From positions 62,001 through 126,000 of the forward strand of contig NZ_FNRO01000011.1 of NCBI RefSeq assembly GCF_900107745.1: a stretch of DNA of 64,000 nucleotides. Reading direction: 5' to 3'. Numbering within the stretch: the first letter of the stretch is position 1; every line of letters begins with the position of its first letter. Positions 33,694 to 42,121 of this stretch are shown piece after piece. Source of the DNA: Variovorax sp. YR216 (lineage in GTDB: Bacteria; Pseudomonadota; Gammaproteobacteria; Burkholderiales; Burkholderiaceae_C). The translations under genes were made by a program, and so were the position numbers. Below the pieces are notes generated by a model. The model was given only the letters and a program-made list of their open reading frames with translations, made no database searches and was not told where the DNA came from.

Positions 33694-34080
33694 TCAGTGC
33701 CCGCAGGGCGGCCCATCGCCGGCTTGCCGCAGGAAGGCGATCAGGTCCGCGCGTTCGCCCGGGTCGTCGATGCCGGCGTAGGTCATCGTGGTGCCGGGTA
33801 CGGTGGCGGGCGGATTCGAAAGAAATCGATCCAGCGACTTGTCGTTCCAGACGATGCGCGAGTTCTTCATCGCATCCGAATAGGGGTAGCCCGGGATGCT
33901 GCCCGCGTGCCGGCCGAACAGGCCGCAATGCCGCGGTCCGACGCGGTCGGTGGCGAGCGCATGGCAGGCCATGCACCGGACATAGAGTTGTTCGCCGCGC
34001 GCGACGTCCGGTGCTGCGAGCGCGGGCACGGTCGCGCCGGCGGTCAACGCGACCGCCGCCGCCAGCGAGTGGGCCTTCAC
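33694..34080 (-). CDS. Class I cytochrome c (c2/c-type, 128 residues)
   Basis: Periplasmic monoheme cytochrome. A signal peptide (about residues 1-23, ends ALAAPD) precedes heme motif C36-x2-C39-H40 and a probable axial Met (M99 in PGTTMTYAG), as in cytochrome c2/c550 proteins. The two genes overlap by 4 nt (ATGA) with the ferritin-like gene upstream, so they are coupled. In this setting it may exchange electrons with the ferritin-like or hemerythrin protein, or with an oxidase; that is inference. A further pair of Cys (C52 and C126) lies outside the heme motif. Confidence 0.9.
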   Translation of the reverse strand: MKAHSLAAAVALTAGATVPALAAPDVARGEQLYVRCMACHALATDRVGPRHCGLFGRHAGSIPGYPYSDAMKNSRIVWNDKSLDRFLSNPPATVPGTTMTYAGIDDPGERADLIAFLRQAGDGPPCGH

Positions 34081-34646
34081 GATACGAAGGCCGCAGGAAC
34101 TGGCGACTCGCCCACCGCCTGGCGCAACACGGCCCAGTGCATCGCCTCGTCGCCGAGGATGCTGGCCGCCGCCTTCGAGAGCTCGCGCTCATGGAACAGC
34201 GGCACCGCGCCCAGATAGGCGCTGACCGCACCCTGTTCCAGCTTCGCCGCGAAGCGCAGCACGTCGGCCTGCGACTTCAGTTGCTCCATCGGGAAGTCGT
34301 ACTTCGACTTGGCCATGACAGGCTTGCCACCCAGCTTGGTGATCGTTGCCGCGAGCACGTCCGCATGTTGCTTGTGATGGCCCTGGAAGGTCGTGGCCAG
34401 GTCGAGCACGGGCTTGTCGAGCAGCTGGCTTTCCGCGCCGACCTGATAGGCAGCGATGGCTTCGAACTCCGCGCCCAGCGCGGTGTTGAGGATGCGCACG
34501 TCATTGGCGCCGTCGCCGCCGGCCTTGGCCGCGAGAGCATGGTTGCCGGCGAGCAGCGCCACGGCCGTGCCGGAGAGCACGAGCCCGGTCTGGCCGAGAA
34601 AGAGACGTCGCGCGGAGGCGGTCGATGGCATCAGAAAGAACGACAT
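34077..34646 (-). CDS. Exported ferritin-like domain protein
   Basis: 189 residues. The N-terminus has a twin-arginine-like motif (SARRLFLGQTG) followed by a hydrophobic stretch and ALAAK, so export by Tat or Sec is likely. The mature part is a ferritin-like four-helix bundle with E60, E62, the helix GHHKQHADVLAATI and a C-terminal GDEAMHWAVLRQA; the DUF4439/ferritin_2 type. It may bind a dinuclear metal centre. First structural gene after the sigma factor (28-nt gap). It belongs to an operon with cytochrome c and hemerythrin. Confidence 0.85.
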   Translation of the reverse strand: MSFFLMPSTASARRLFLGQTGLVLSGTAVALLAGNHALAAKAGGDGANDVRILNTALGAEFEAIAAYQVGAESQLLDKPVLDLATTFQGHHKQHADVLAATITKLGGKPVMAKSKYDFPMEQLKSQADVLRFAAKLEQGAVSAYLGAVPLFHERELSKAAASILGDEAMHWAVLRQAVGESPVPAAFVS

Positions 34647-34674
34647 GGTGGGCTCCCTTCAGGTGGTGGATGGG

Positions 34675-35388
34675 TCAGTCACGCGGAGGCTGCGCGTCCT
34701 CGGACAGGCGTGCGAGCACGCCGGCCACGATGCGATCGCAACGCGCGCCGGCGAACGAGAAGGCATCGCCCAGCGCGACGTCGATGTCACGCGACAGGTG
34801 CTCGCGCAGCATCCCGCGCGCACGCAGGAAGCGCGTGCGCACCGTGGCCTCGTTGAGCTGGAGCGCCTCGGCGGTTTCCGAAACGCTCATCTCCTCGACG
34901 GCGCGCAGCACGAACACGGTGCGATAGGCCTCGGGCAAGCGGTCGATCCGGTGCTCGATGAGGTTTCGGATTTCCTGCCGCATGGCGATGCGCTCCGGTT
35001 GCAGGTCGGGGTCGGCTTCTTCCCAGGACGCGCCGGTGTCGGCGGCCGCGTCGATCGCGGTGTCGAGCGGGATCACCTGGGCGCTGCGGCGACGCAGGCG
35101 CGCCAGGGCTTCGTTGATGACGATGCGTGCGAGCCAGGTCGACAGGCGGGCCTCCTCGCGGAAGCTGCCGATCGCGCGCCAGGCGCGCAGGTACGCTTCC
35201 TGCAAAGCCTCTTCCGCTTCGTCGTCGCTGCGCAGGATGCTGCGTGCGGTGCGGAACAGGAGCTGGTTGTGACGCCGCATGATGAGCGCGAAGGCCTGCG
35301 CGTCGCCGCCGGCGGCACGGGCCGCGAGCCCGGCATCGGAGTCCTGCGGCGAGGGCGGGCTGGAAGGAGTGGGTGCGATGTGTGACAT
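34675..35388 (-). CDS. ECF-type RNA polymerase sigma factor (RpoE-like)
   Basis: 237 residues from ATG MSHIAPTPSS, with AAGAGAAG before it. Sigma region 2 is at about residues 38-105 (FALIMRRHNQLLFRTARSIL, then EEALQEAYLRAWRAIGSF) and region 4 at about 150-205 (LPEAYRTVFVLRAVEEMSVSETAEALQLNEATVRTRFLRAR). The linker between them is fairly long and acidic. No anti-sigma factor or zinc-binding ZAS motif gene lies next to it. The next three genes on the strand are ferritin-like, cytochrome c and hemerythrin-like, so the sigma factor may drive that operon. No promoter match could be pinned down. Confidence 0.9.
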   Translation of the reverse strand: MSHIAPTPSSPPSPQDSDAGLAARAAGGDAQAFALIMRRHNQLLFRTARSILRSDDEAEEALQEAYLRAWRAIGSFREEARLSTWLARIVINEALARLRRRSAQVIPLDTAIDAAADTGASWEEADPDLQPERIAMRQEIRNLIEHRIDRLPEAYRTVFVLRAVEEMSVSETAEALQLNEATVRTRFLRARGMLREHLSRDIDVALGDAFSFAGARCDRIVAGVLARLSEDAQPPRD

Positions 35389-35523
35389 GTGCTTCTCTTG
35401 CCCATTGGATGGTTCATCAAGGCGGCGCGTTTCAACTTTCGTGGAAGCCGCCATATACAGCCGGGGCGAGACCCGGCAACATGGTCGCCGCCGACCGGTG
35501 GCGGCTGCTTCAGAGGAGAACGG

Positions 35524-36024
35524 ATGAACGGGGCTTGGCGCGCGATCCGCGCGATGGCGTTTCTGGCTTCGGCGCTGGCTTCTGCGCTCGGCGCGGGTGC
35601 GGCGTCCCCGGCCAAGCTCGAGCAGGAGGTTCAGCGCTTCGCCGTCGCATGCGCCAAGAACGAGGACTACCCCGATCTCTACGACTGCCGCTGCCTCACC
35701 GAAGGCTACCGGGAGGCGGTGAGGGAGACTGGCTCGACCTTCCGGCGCCGGGCGCTCGTGCGCGACTACAAGCTGCTGCAGCAATGCCCGGCCGCGAAGT
35801 CGAGCATCTATGCATGGTTCCGCCAGGACTGCATCTCGAACGCCGACAGGCGGCCCAACCATGGCGACTTCTGCAGTTGCAGCGCCGAGGCCTTCGCCAC
35901 GGCCTTTCGCGCTTCGCCACCCACATCGAAGGGCGACATCGCCAAGCTCAAGAAGGAGTCGATGCGCTCTTGCGGCGCCCAGGACCCGCTGCCGCTGCGA
36001 CACCCGCAGATCGATCTGAAGTAG
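35524..36024 (+). CDS. Secreted cysteine-rich protein of unknown function
   Basis: 166 residues from the ATG preceded by GAGGAGAAC. A signal peptide (AFLASALASALGAGAASPA) is followed by a mature domain of about 140 residues with eight Cys in a pattern (VACAKNEDYPDLYDCRCLTEGY, QQCPAAKSS, RQDCISNA, GDFCSCSAEAF and RSCGAQDP) suggesting disulfides in the periplasm. No family recognised. It is divergent from the ECF sigma gene with a 135-nt gap that carries a GCCGGG-GCGAGA-CCCGGC hairpin (35460-35477), and converges on amiC 8 nt further. Confidence 0.65.
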   Translation: MNGAWRAIRAMAFLASALASALGAGAASPAKLEQEVQRFAVACAKNEDYPDLYDCRCLTEGYREAVRETGSTFRRRALVRDYKLLQQCPAAKSSIYAWFRQDCISNADRRPNHGDFCSCSAEAFATAFRASPPTSKGDIAKLKKESMRSCGAQDPLPLRHPQIDLK

Positions 36025-36032
36025 CGCGCGAG

Positions 36033-37511
36033 CTAGAGCTGCCGGCTCCGTGCCAGGGGCGGGTTCTGGGCGAAGTAGCGCTGGATTCCGCGCATCAGCG
36101 CATCCGCAAGGTCTTCCTGGTAGGCCACGCTGCGCAGCTTGGCTTCTTCCTCGGGGTTGCTGATGAAGGCCGTCTCGACCAGCACGCTCGGGATGTCCGG
36201 CGCCTTGAGGACCGCGAACCCGGCCTGCTCGACCTGCCCCTTGTGCAGCCGCGCGCCGATGCCGCGGATTTCGCCGAGCATCGCGCCGCCGAGGCGGAGG
36301 CTGTCGTTGATCTGCGCCGTGGTGCTCATGTCGAGCAGGGCGCGCTGCACCTGCACTTCGTGGTTGCCCACGTTGACGCCGCCGACCTTGTCGGCCTGGT
36401 TTTCCTTGTTGGCGAGCCAGCGCGCCGCGCTGCTCGACGCGGCGCCCTGGCTCAGCGCGAACACGCTCGCGCCGCGCGCGTCCGGCGTGGTGAAGGCGTC
36501 GGCATGGATGCTCACGAACAGGTCGGCCTGCACGCGCCGCGCCTTCTGCACGCGCGTGCCGAGCGGCACGAAGAAGTCCGCGTCGCGCGTGAGGAAGGCG
36601 CGCATCGGATTGCCGTTGACGCTGCTCGCGTTGATGCGCTCGCGCAGTCGGTGCGCGATCTGCAGCACGATGTCCTTTTCGCGCGTGCCGTTCGAGCCGA
36701 TCGCGCCCGGGTCCTCGCCGCCATGACCCGGGTCGAGCGCGACGATGATGATGCGGTCGGTCTGGTTCGGCGTGGCGCCGCCGCGCGCGGGCGAGGGCGA
36801 AGGCGTCGGCGCGCTTGCGACCGGCGGCACTTGCAGCGGCAGTCCACCGCCAGCCGGTGCGCGGCCTGCGGCGGCGGCGGATGCGGTGGAAGAGGGCTGC
36901 TGCGTTGCGCGCGCCGCTTGTGCCATCAGGTCACCGAGCGGATCGGTGGCTTCGGCACCGGCCTTGGGCGCGGCCGGTGCTTCTGCCATCTGCGGGGCAT
37001 TGCGCGGCGCAGGCGCGGCGGCCTGTGCCTTGTTGGGCACTTCGCGCATGCGCTCGCTGATGAAGCTCTCGAGCGGATCGATCGGTTTCTGTGGATAGAG
37101 ATCGAGCACCAGCCGGTCGCGATACGCCGCCACCGGCGCGAGCGAGAAGACTTGCGGCGCCACCGCCTGCTTCAGATCGAACACGATGCGCACCACGCTC
37201 GGCGCGAACTGCCCGACCCGCAGGCCGTTGATGTAGGGGTCGTCAGGCTTGATCTTGCCGACGAGTTCGCGCAGCGCGGGGTTCAGGTCGATGCCTTCGA
37301 TGTCCACCGCGAGGCGGGGCGGATTGCCGACGACCAGCTGCTGCGAATTCAGTCGCCCGTCGGACTCGATGGTGACGCGCGTGTAGTCTTCCGCGGGCCA
37401 GACGCGAACGGCGACGATGCTCGCGCCGCGCGCGATCTCGTGAATGCCGAGCAGAAGGGCGAGGCTGCCGCCTTGCAGCAATGCGCGGCGTTTCAATCCT
37501 TCCGGGCTCAT
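36033..37511 (-). CDS. amiC: N-acetylmuramoyl-L-alanine amidase (AmiC type)
   Basis: 492 residues. A Tat-like signal (GLKRRALLQGGSLALLLG) leads to an AMIN domain (about 30-145) that targets the septum, an Ala/Pro linker (about 165-250) and a catalytic Amidase_3 domain (about 258-485). Zinc ligands are visible as H in VALDPGHGGEDPGA and E in VLVETAFISNPEEE, with the second histidine in FVSIHADAF. The protein splits the septal peptidoglycan to separate daughter cells. It overlaps tsaE by 4 nt (ATGA), a common pairing in proteobacteria. Confidence 0.95.
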   Translation of the reverse strand: MSPEGLKRRALLQGGSLALLLGIHEIARGASIVAVRVWPAEDYTRVTIESDGRLNSQQLVVGNPPRLAVDIEGIDLNPALRELVGKIKPDDPYINGLRVGQFAPSVVRIVFDLKQAVAPQVFSLAPVAAYRDRLVLDLYPQKPIDPLESFISERMREVPNKAQAAAPAPRNAPQMAEAPAAPKAGAEATDPLGDLMAQAARATQQPSSTASAAAAGRAPAGGGLPLQVPPVASAPTPSPSPARGGATPNQTDRIIIVALDPGHGGEDPGAIGSNGTREKDIVLQIAHRLRERINASSVNGNPMRAFLTRDADFFVPLGTRVQKARRVQADLFVSIHADAFTTPDARGASVFALSQGAASSSAARWLANKENQADKVGGVNVGNHEVQVQRALLDMSTTAQINDSLRLGGAMLGEIRGIGARLHKGQVEQAGFAVLKAPDIPSVLVETAFISNPEEEAKLRSVAYQEDLADALMRGIQRYFAQNPPLARSRQL

Positions 37512-38002
37512 GCGGCGGCGAGCAACCGGCTGCCGCGCTCGGTATTGGCGCGAAGGGTCACGGTGCGGGTGTCGTCGGTCATTGCTTCGATTTTAATAGC
37601 AAGATCTGCAAGCGGGATGCGCCCTGCGGCGTTTTCAGGCCATTCGGCCACCTTGACGCCGGGCCCCGCGAAGATGTCGCGGAAACCCGCGTCTTCCCAT
37701 TCGCGCGGGTCGCTGAATCGGTAGAAGTCGAAATGAAAGATTGCAAGTCCATCCGGCGCCTCGTGCGGTTCCACCACGGCATAAGTCGGGCTCTTGATGC
37801 GGCCCGTGATGCCGAGCGCTCGCAGCAAGTGGCGTACGAAAGTCGTCTTGCCCGCGCCGAGATCGCCCTGCAGTGAAATGAACGCATCACGCAGCGCTGG
37901 CGATGACGCGAGCGCGCGAGCCAATGCTTCCGTGTCGTCTTCCGTGCGCCAGACGCGCGTGGTGCTGTGCGTTTCTACAATCGGCAGGTGATCGGCAGCC
38001 AT
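37508..38002 (-). CDS. tsaE: tRNA threonylcarbamoyladenosine biosynthesis ATPase TsaE
   Basis: 164 residues. P-loop GDLGAGKTTF (about residues 45-54) followed by GRIKSPTYAVVEPHE and HFDFYRF, VAEWPENA as in TsaE. It works with TsaB and TsaD to make t6A on tRNAs reading ANN codons. Coupled to amiC by a 4-nt overlap. Its start codon lies inside the first codons of the divergent queG gene. Confidence 0.93.
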   Translation of the reverse strand: MAADHLPIVETHSTTRVWRTEDDTEALARALASSPALRDAFISLQGDLGAGKTTFVRHLLRALGITGRIKSPTYAVVEPHEAPDGLAIFHFDFYRFSDPREWEDAGFRDIFAGPGVKVAEWPENAAGRIPLADLAIKIEAMTDDTRTVTLRANTERGSRLLAAA

Positions 38003-39058
38003 CAACTCGTGAATCGGATTCGGGCACTCGCCCAGGAACTCGAATTCTCCCAAATCGGGATCGCGGGTGTCGATCTGTCGAGTGCGGAGCCGGGCCTCGC
38101 GGAGTGGCTCGCGAAGGGCTTTCACGGCGACATGCACTACATGGCCGCGCATGGCATGCGGCGAGCGCGACCTGCCGAGCTGGTGCCGGGCACGGTGTCG
38201 GTGATCACCGCGCGCATGGACTACCTGCCGCGCGCCACGCCCGACGACTGGCAGACCGTGGAGTTCGCGCGATTGAAGCGGCCGGGCGAAGGCATCGTCT
38301 CGCTCTACGCGCGCGGCAGGGACTATCACAAGGTCCTGCGCGCTCGCCTCTCGAAGCTCGCGGAGCGCATCGCGCAGGAGGTCGGCCCCTTCGGCCATCG
38401 CGCCTTCACCGATTCCGCGCCGGTGCTCGAAGCCGAGCTCGCGTCGCGCAGCGGGCAGGGCTGGCGCGGCAAGCACACGCTGGTGCTGGACCGCGAGGCG
38501 GGCTCGATGTTCTTCCTCGGCGAGATCTACGTGGACATGGCGCTGCCGGCGAGCGAGCCGGTCAGCGCGCATTGCGGCAGCTGCAGTGCCTGTATCGATG
38601 TGTGCCCGACGGGGGCGATCATCGCGCCCCACCGCCTCGACGCGAGACGCTGCATCTCCTACCTCACCATCGAGCACGCGGGGCCGATCCCGGTCGACCT
38701 GCGGCCGTTGATGGCGAACCGCATCTACGGCTGCGACGACTGCCAGCTCATCTGTCCGTGGAACAAGTTCGCGAAGAAGAGCGCACTGCCCGACTTCGAT
38801 GCGCGCGAGGGCCTCACCGGCCGGCAGCTCGGCGAACTGTTCGGGTGGAGCGAAGAGGCGTTCCTCCGCTACACGGAGGGCAGTCCGATCCGCCGCATCG
38901 GCCATGAACGGTGGCTGCGCAACGTGGCGGTCGCGCTCGGCAATGCGCTGCGTGCCGGCGACGACAGCGCCCGCGCCGCGTTGGAGATGCGCTTGTCGCA
39001 CCCCAGCGCGCTGGTGCGCGAGCATGTCGAATGGGCGCTCGGCCTCAGTGCCGGATGA
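37988..39058 (+). CDS. queG: Epoxyqueuosine reductase QueG
   Basis: 356 residues from GTG 37988; an in-frame GTG seven codons earlier (37967) is possible. Reduces epoxyqueuosine to queuosine on tRNA, using cobalamin and two [4Fe-4S] clusters. Cluster motifs are CGSCSACIDVCPTGAI (about 197-212) and C-x2-C..CP in CDDCQLICPWNK. DUF1730-type N-terminal domain and C-terminal HEAT-like repeat are intact. The start overlaps the divergent tsaE by 15 nt and the end overlaps the convergent next gene by 14 nt. Confidence 0.94.
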   Translation: MIGSHQLVNRIRALAQELEFSQIGIAGVDLSSAEPGLAEWLAKGFHGDMHYMAAHGMRRARPAELVPGTVSVITARMDYLPRATPDDWQTVEFARLKRPGEGIVSLYARGRDYHKVLRARLSKLAERIAQEVGPFGHRAFTDSAPVLEAELASRSGQGWRGKHTLVLDREAGSMFFLGEIYVDMALPASEPVSAHCGSCSACIDVCPTGAIIAPHRLDARRCISYLTIEHAGPIPVDLRPLMANRIYGCDDCQLICPWNKFAKKSALPDFDAREGLTGRQLGELFGWSEEAFLRYTEGSPIRRIGHERWLRNVAVALGNALRAGDDSARAALEMRLSHPSALVREHVEWALGLSAG

Positions 39059-39470
39059 TCGCGGAAATCTGCGCGGTGCCTGTCTCGAGCGAGCGCGTGG
39101 AGCTCAGGCGGATCGAGGCGTACTTCAGTGCCGGATTGCCCAGCAGCTTGCCGCTGTAGCGGCCGTTGAAGCGCACGTCCTGGCAGCCGCTGACATCGAG
39201 ATCGATCGTCGCATTCACCGGCGACACGTAGTCGGCGCTGGAGCCGGCCATCAGGCAGGCCGCATCGGGAACGCTGCCCTGCACGGTACCGTCCTGCTCG
39301 ATCCGCAGCGTGCCGGGGTAGACCATCGGTGGCCCCATCGCGCCGCCGTCCTGCTGCGCGAAGTAGAAGAGAAAAGGGCCGTTCCATGCGCCCTGGTAGC
39401 GCGTGTAGTCCTGCGCCGGCGCGGCGCCTGCGAGCGACGCGGCGGCGACAGCGACGAGGAAGTTGCGCAT
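39045..39470 (-). CDS. Secreted protein of unknown function
   Basis: 141 residues from ATG MRNFLVAVAA, with a signal peptide (AVAAASLAGAAPA, then QDYTRYQ). The mature part is beta-rich (GAWNGPFLFYFAQQDGG, YPGTLRIEQDGTVQGSV, LSSTRSLETGTAQISAII) and contains two Cys (ACLMAG and SGCQD). No family recognised; the strand pattern and Gly turns suggest a small beta-sandwich or lipocalin-like fold. It overlaps queG's end by 14 nt in convergent orientation. Confidence 0.7.
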   Translation of the reverse strand: MRNFLVAVAAASLAGAAPAQDYTRYQGAWNGPFLFYFAQQDGGAMGPPMVYPGTLRIEQDGTVQGSVPDAACLMAGSSADYVSPVNATIDLDVSGCQDVRFNGRYSGKLLGNPALKYASIRLSSTRSLETGTAQISAIIRH

Positions 39471-39514
39471 CAGCGCATCGTAGCCGCTGCCCGGGCTTTG
39501 CGGCAGCGGCAACG

Positions 39515-40423
39515 TCAGCGCGAGATCAGCGACAGCGCGAAGGGCAGGCTTGCCACGCCCAGCAGTGTCGAGAGCGTGACCAGTCCCGCGACGTAGGGCC
39601 CGTTGTAGCCCATGCGCGCCGCGAGCACATAGGCACTCGACGCGGTCGGCACGGCGGAGAAGGTCATCAGCACCGCCGCCTGTGCCGCATCGAGCCGCAG
39701 CGCGACCGCCAGGTTCCAGCCGATGAGCGGCAGCGCCAGATGACGGATCGCGAGCAGCGACAGCGCCAGCAGCTTGCCGCGCGCGAGCGACGCGAACTGC
39801 ATGCCGGCGCCGGCGGCCATCAGCCCCAGCGCGAGCGATGACGCGCCGATGCGCGAGAGCGTGGGTTCGAGCCAGGTCGGCACGCCCAGGCCCAGCAGGT
39901 TGGCGATGAGCCCGGTCACGGTGGCGATGATGAGCGGATTGCGCGCGAGCTGCCGCGCGAAGCCGCTCTGCGCATGCCGCGCCATCGGCCATACCGCTGC
40001 GATGTTGAACATCGGCACGCACACGCCGATCAGCACGGCGATCATCAGCAGTCCTTCGGGGCCCGCCACGCGGCCCGCGAGCGCGAGGCAGATGAACGAA
40101 TTGAAGCGAAAGGCGATCTGCGCGCTTGCGGCGTGCTCGCGCCGGTCGATGCGCCCCCCGATCACCGGCAGGAAGGGCAGGGCGTAGGCGAGCGCGATGC
40201 CCGAGAGCCCGACTCCGACGCCGGCGGTCAGCAGGTTCGAGGTCGCTCCGAAATCGAGCGGGCTGCGCACGATCGAATGGAAGAGCAGCACCGGGAAGAG
40301 GAAGTAGTAGACGAGGCTTTCGACCTGGTCCCACACGAGGCGGTTGAGTGCGGTGTAGCGGCACAGGAGCCAGCCGCAGGCGATGAGTGAGAAGTCCGGG
40401 AAGAGAAGCTGCGCATAGTTCAC
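39515..40423 (-). CDS. AEC-family (auxin efflux carrier-type) transporter
   Basis: 302 residues and about ten hydrophobic helices in two halves of five. Features of the AEC family include LVYYFLFPVLLFHSI in helix 2, the central GLIANLLGLGVPTWLEPTLSRIG and the LPLIGWNLAVALRLDAAQAAVLMTFSAVPTASSAYVLA stretch in the second half. Substrates of bacterial members include malate, malonate and other organic acids; none can be assigned. Alone on the strand between secreted protein and Bug genes. Confidence 0.88.
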   Translation of the reverse strand: MNYAQLLFPDFSLIACGWLLCRYTALNRLVWDQVESLVYYFLFPVLLFHSIVRSPLDFGATSNLLTAGVGVGLSGIALAYALPFLPVIGGRIDRREHAASAQIAFRFNSFICLALAGRVAGPEGLLMIAVLIGVCVPMFNIAAVWPMARHAQSGFARQLARNPLIIATVTGLIANLLGLGVPTWLEPTLSRIGASSLALGLMAAGAGMQFASLARGKLLALSLLAIRHLALPLIGWNLAVALRLDAAQAAVLMTFSAVPTASSAYVLAARMGYNGPYVAGLVTLSTLLGVASLPFALSLISR

Positions 40424-40535
40424 CCGGTCGAGGATAAACGGTGGTCTTCTTGTGGGTTATCCACGAGGTAGCGCGGGGAGCGAGCCGCTAGCATCCAGAC
40501 TTCTCTCGTTTCTTCTTGGCTCAGGAGGCCATTCA

Positions 40536-41510
40536 ATGAACCGTCGTCAATGGAATGCGTTCGCCGGCGCAGCCGCGCTGTTCGCGGTCGCAGGGTCCAG
40601 CTGGGCGCAGAACTACCCCAACAAGCCCATCGAACTCCAAGTGCCGTTCGCGCCGGGTGGCACCACCGACATCGTTGCCCGTGTAATTGCCGAACCGCTG
40701 ACCAAGGCGCTGGGGCAGAGCGTGGTGGTGATCAATAAGGCGGGCGGCGGCGGCATCGTCGGCGCGGCCGAGACCGCGCGCGCCGCGCCGGACGGCTACA
40801 AGCTCGGCATCGCGACCGTGTCGAGCACCGCGGCCAACCCGGCGATCAATCCGAAGACGCCGTACGACCCGATCAACGACTTCACGCCGATCATCAATAT
40901 CGCGGCAACGCCGAACATCATCGCGGTGCACCCGGGCTTCCCGGCGAAGAACTACGCCGAGTTCCTCGCGGTGCTCAAGAAGAACCCGGGCAAGTATTCG
41001 TACGCTTCGTCGGGCACGGGCGGCATCGGGCACCTGCTGATGGAGCTCTACAAGAGCCTGACCAACACCTACGTGACCCACATCCCCTACCGCGGCGCGG
41101 GCCCGGCGCTCAACGACGTGGTGGCAGGCCAGGTGGCGATCATGTTCGACAACATTCCCTCGGCACTGCCTTTCATCAAGAGTGGCCGGCTGGTGCCGAT
41201 CGTGGTGGCTGCACCGCAGCGGCTCAAGGAGCTGCCTGACGTGCCGACCTTCAAGGAAGTCGGCCTGGAGCCGGTGAACCGCATGGCCTACTACGGCATC
41301 CTCGGCCCGAAGGGGCTGCCGAAGGAAGTGGTCGACAAGATCAATGCGGCCGTCAAGAAGTCGGTGGAGGATCCGGCGGTGCGCAAGCGCATCGAGGACA
41401 CCGGTTCGCTCGTTGTCGCCAACACGCCCGAGCAGTTCGCAGCGCAGATCAAGGCCGAATACGAGGTCTACAAGGAAGTCGTGGCGAAGCAGAAGCTCCA
41501 GCTCGAGTAA
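40536..41510 (+). CDS. Bug/TctC-family tripartite tricarboxylate transporter substrate-binding protein
   Basis: 324 residues from ATG MNRRQWNAFA, with AGGAGG 8 nt before it and a signal peptide ending SSWAQ. The mature protein opens YPNKPIELQVPFAPGGTTDIVAR, the Bug signature, then has GYKLGIATVSSTAANPAINPKTPYDP. Bug proteins bind carboxylates or amides in the periplasm for TctAB-type transporters or signalling; no tctA or tctB gene is close, so it is an orphan as in many Burkholderiales. Ligand unknown. The 3' end overlaps the convergent NicO-like gene by 62 nt. Confidence 0.92.
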   Translation: MNRRQWNAFAGAAALFAVAGSSWAQNYPNKPIELQVPFAPGGTTDIVARVIAEPLTKALGQSVVVINKAGGGGIVGAAETARAAPDGYKLGIATVSSTAANPAINPKTPYDPINDFTPIINIAATPNIIAVHPGFPAKNYAEFLAVLKKNPGKYSYASSGTGGIGHLLMELYKSLTNTYVTHIPYRGAGPALNDVVAGQVAIMFDNIPSALPFIKSGRLVPIVVAAPQRLKELPDVPTFKEVGLEPVNRMAYYGILGPKGLPKEVVDKINAAVKKSVEDPAVRKRIEDTGSLVVANTPEQFAAQIKAEYEVYKEVVAKQKLQLE

Positions 41511-42090
41511 GCCTTCCCACCAGGCGTCTGCCGCTGTCGAAGCCGTGGCAGACGCCGGTGGCGATCAACGCGGTCACCGCGAGCATCGCCGTCGTGTGTA
41601 TGCCCACCACCGTGAGCGCGAGCGCCAGCGCGCCCGATGCGGTGGTTGCCTGTCCCGGTGCGCTCCCCATGCACAGTGGGACCAGCGCGGGCACCAGCAT
41701 CAATCCCGCGCCGTGCGCGGTGGACATCATGAAGGACCAGAGCGCGAGGCCGGCATGCCCGACCGGGCCGTGGCCGTGGCCGTGCAATTGCGGGTCGGGA
41801 TGGCGCGACTTGCGGCCCGACAGGTGCACCAGCAGGGCGATCACCAGCAGCCCCGCCGCCGTGGCCTGCAGCACTGCGCGGTCCATCGACACGCCGAGCG
41901 CCACCGCGGCCGCCACCAGCGCGATCGATGCCGCATGCCCGCCCGCGATCGGCGTCAGCGCCCGGAGCACCTGCGACCGGTCGCCCGAACGAAGGCCCCA
42001 GACCGCGGCGAACATCCAGCCGGTGGTGGGGTTGAGCCCGTGAAGGGCGCCGCTGCCCGCAACCACCAGCCATGGCCAGAGCTGCGCCAT
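41449..42090 (-). CDS. NicO/RcnA-like multi-pass membrane protein with His-rich loop
   Basis: 213 residues from ATG MAQLWPWLVV; the longer frame upstream is arginine-rich and implausible. Five or six helices; an early SGALHGLNPTTGWMF motif resembles the HxxxxD/H region of NicO nickel/cobalt transporters (HALD-type) and a His-rich loop HPDPQLHGHGHGPVGH sits in the middle, like the RcnA loop. A Ni/Co efflux or uptake function is a reasonable guess only. Its 3' end runs 62 nt into the Bug gene on the other strand. It is 31 nt downstream of the DUF899 gene. Confidence 0.6.
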   Translation of the reverse strand: MAQLWPWLVVAGSGALHGLNPTTGWMFAAVWGLRSGDRSQVLRALTPIAGGHAASIALVAAAVALGVSMDRAVLQATAAGLLVIALLVHLSGRKSRHPDPQLHGHGHGPVGHAGLALWSFMMSTAHGAGLMLVPALVPLCMGSAPGQATTASGALALALTVVGIHTTAMLAVTALIATGVCHGFDSGRRLVGRLTRAGASASPRLPCRPRIRP

Positions 42091-42121
42091 GACATCGGCC
42101 CCATCGAACCCCGCGTACCCG

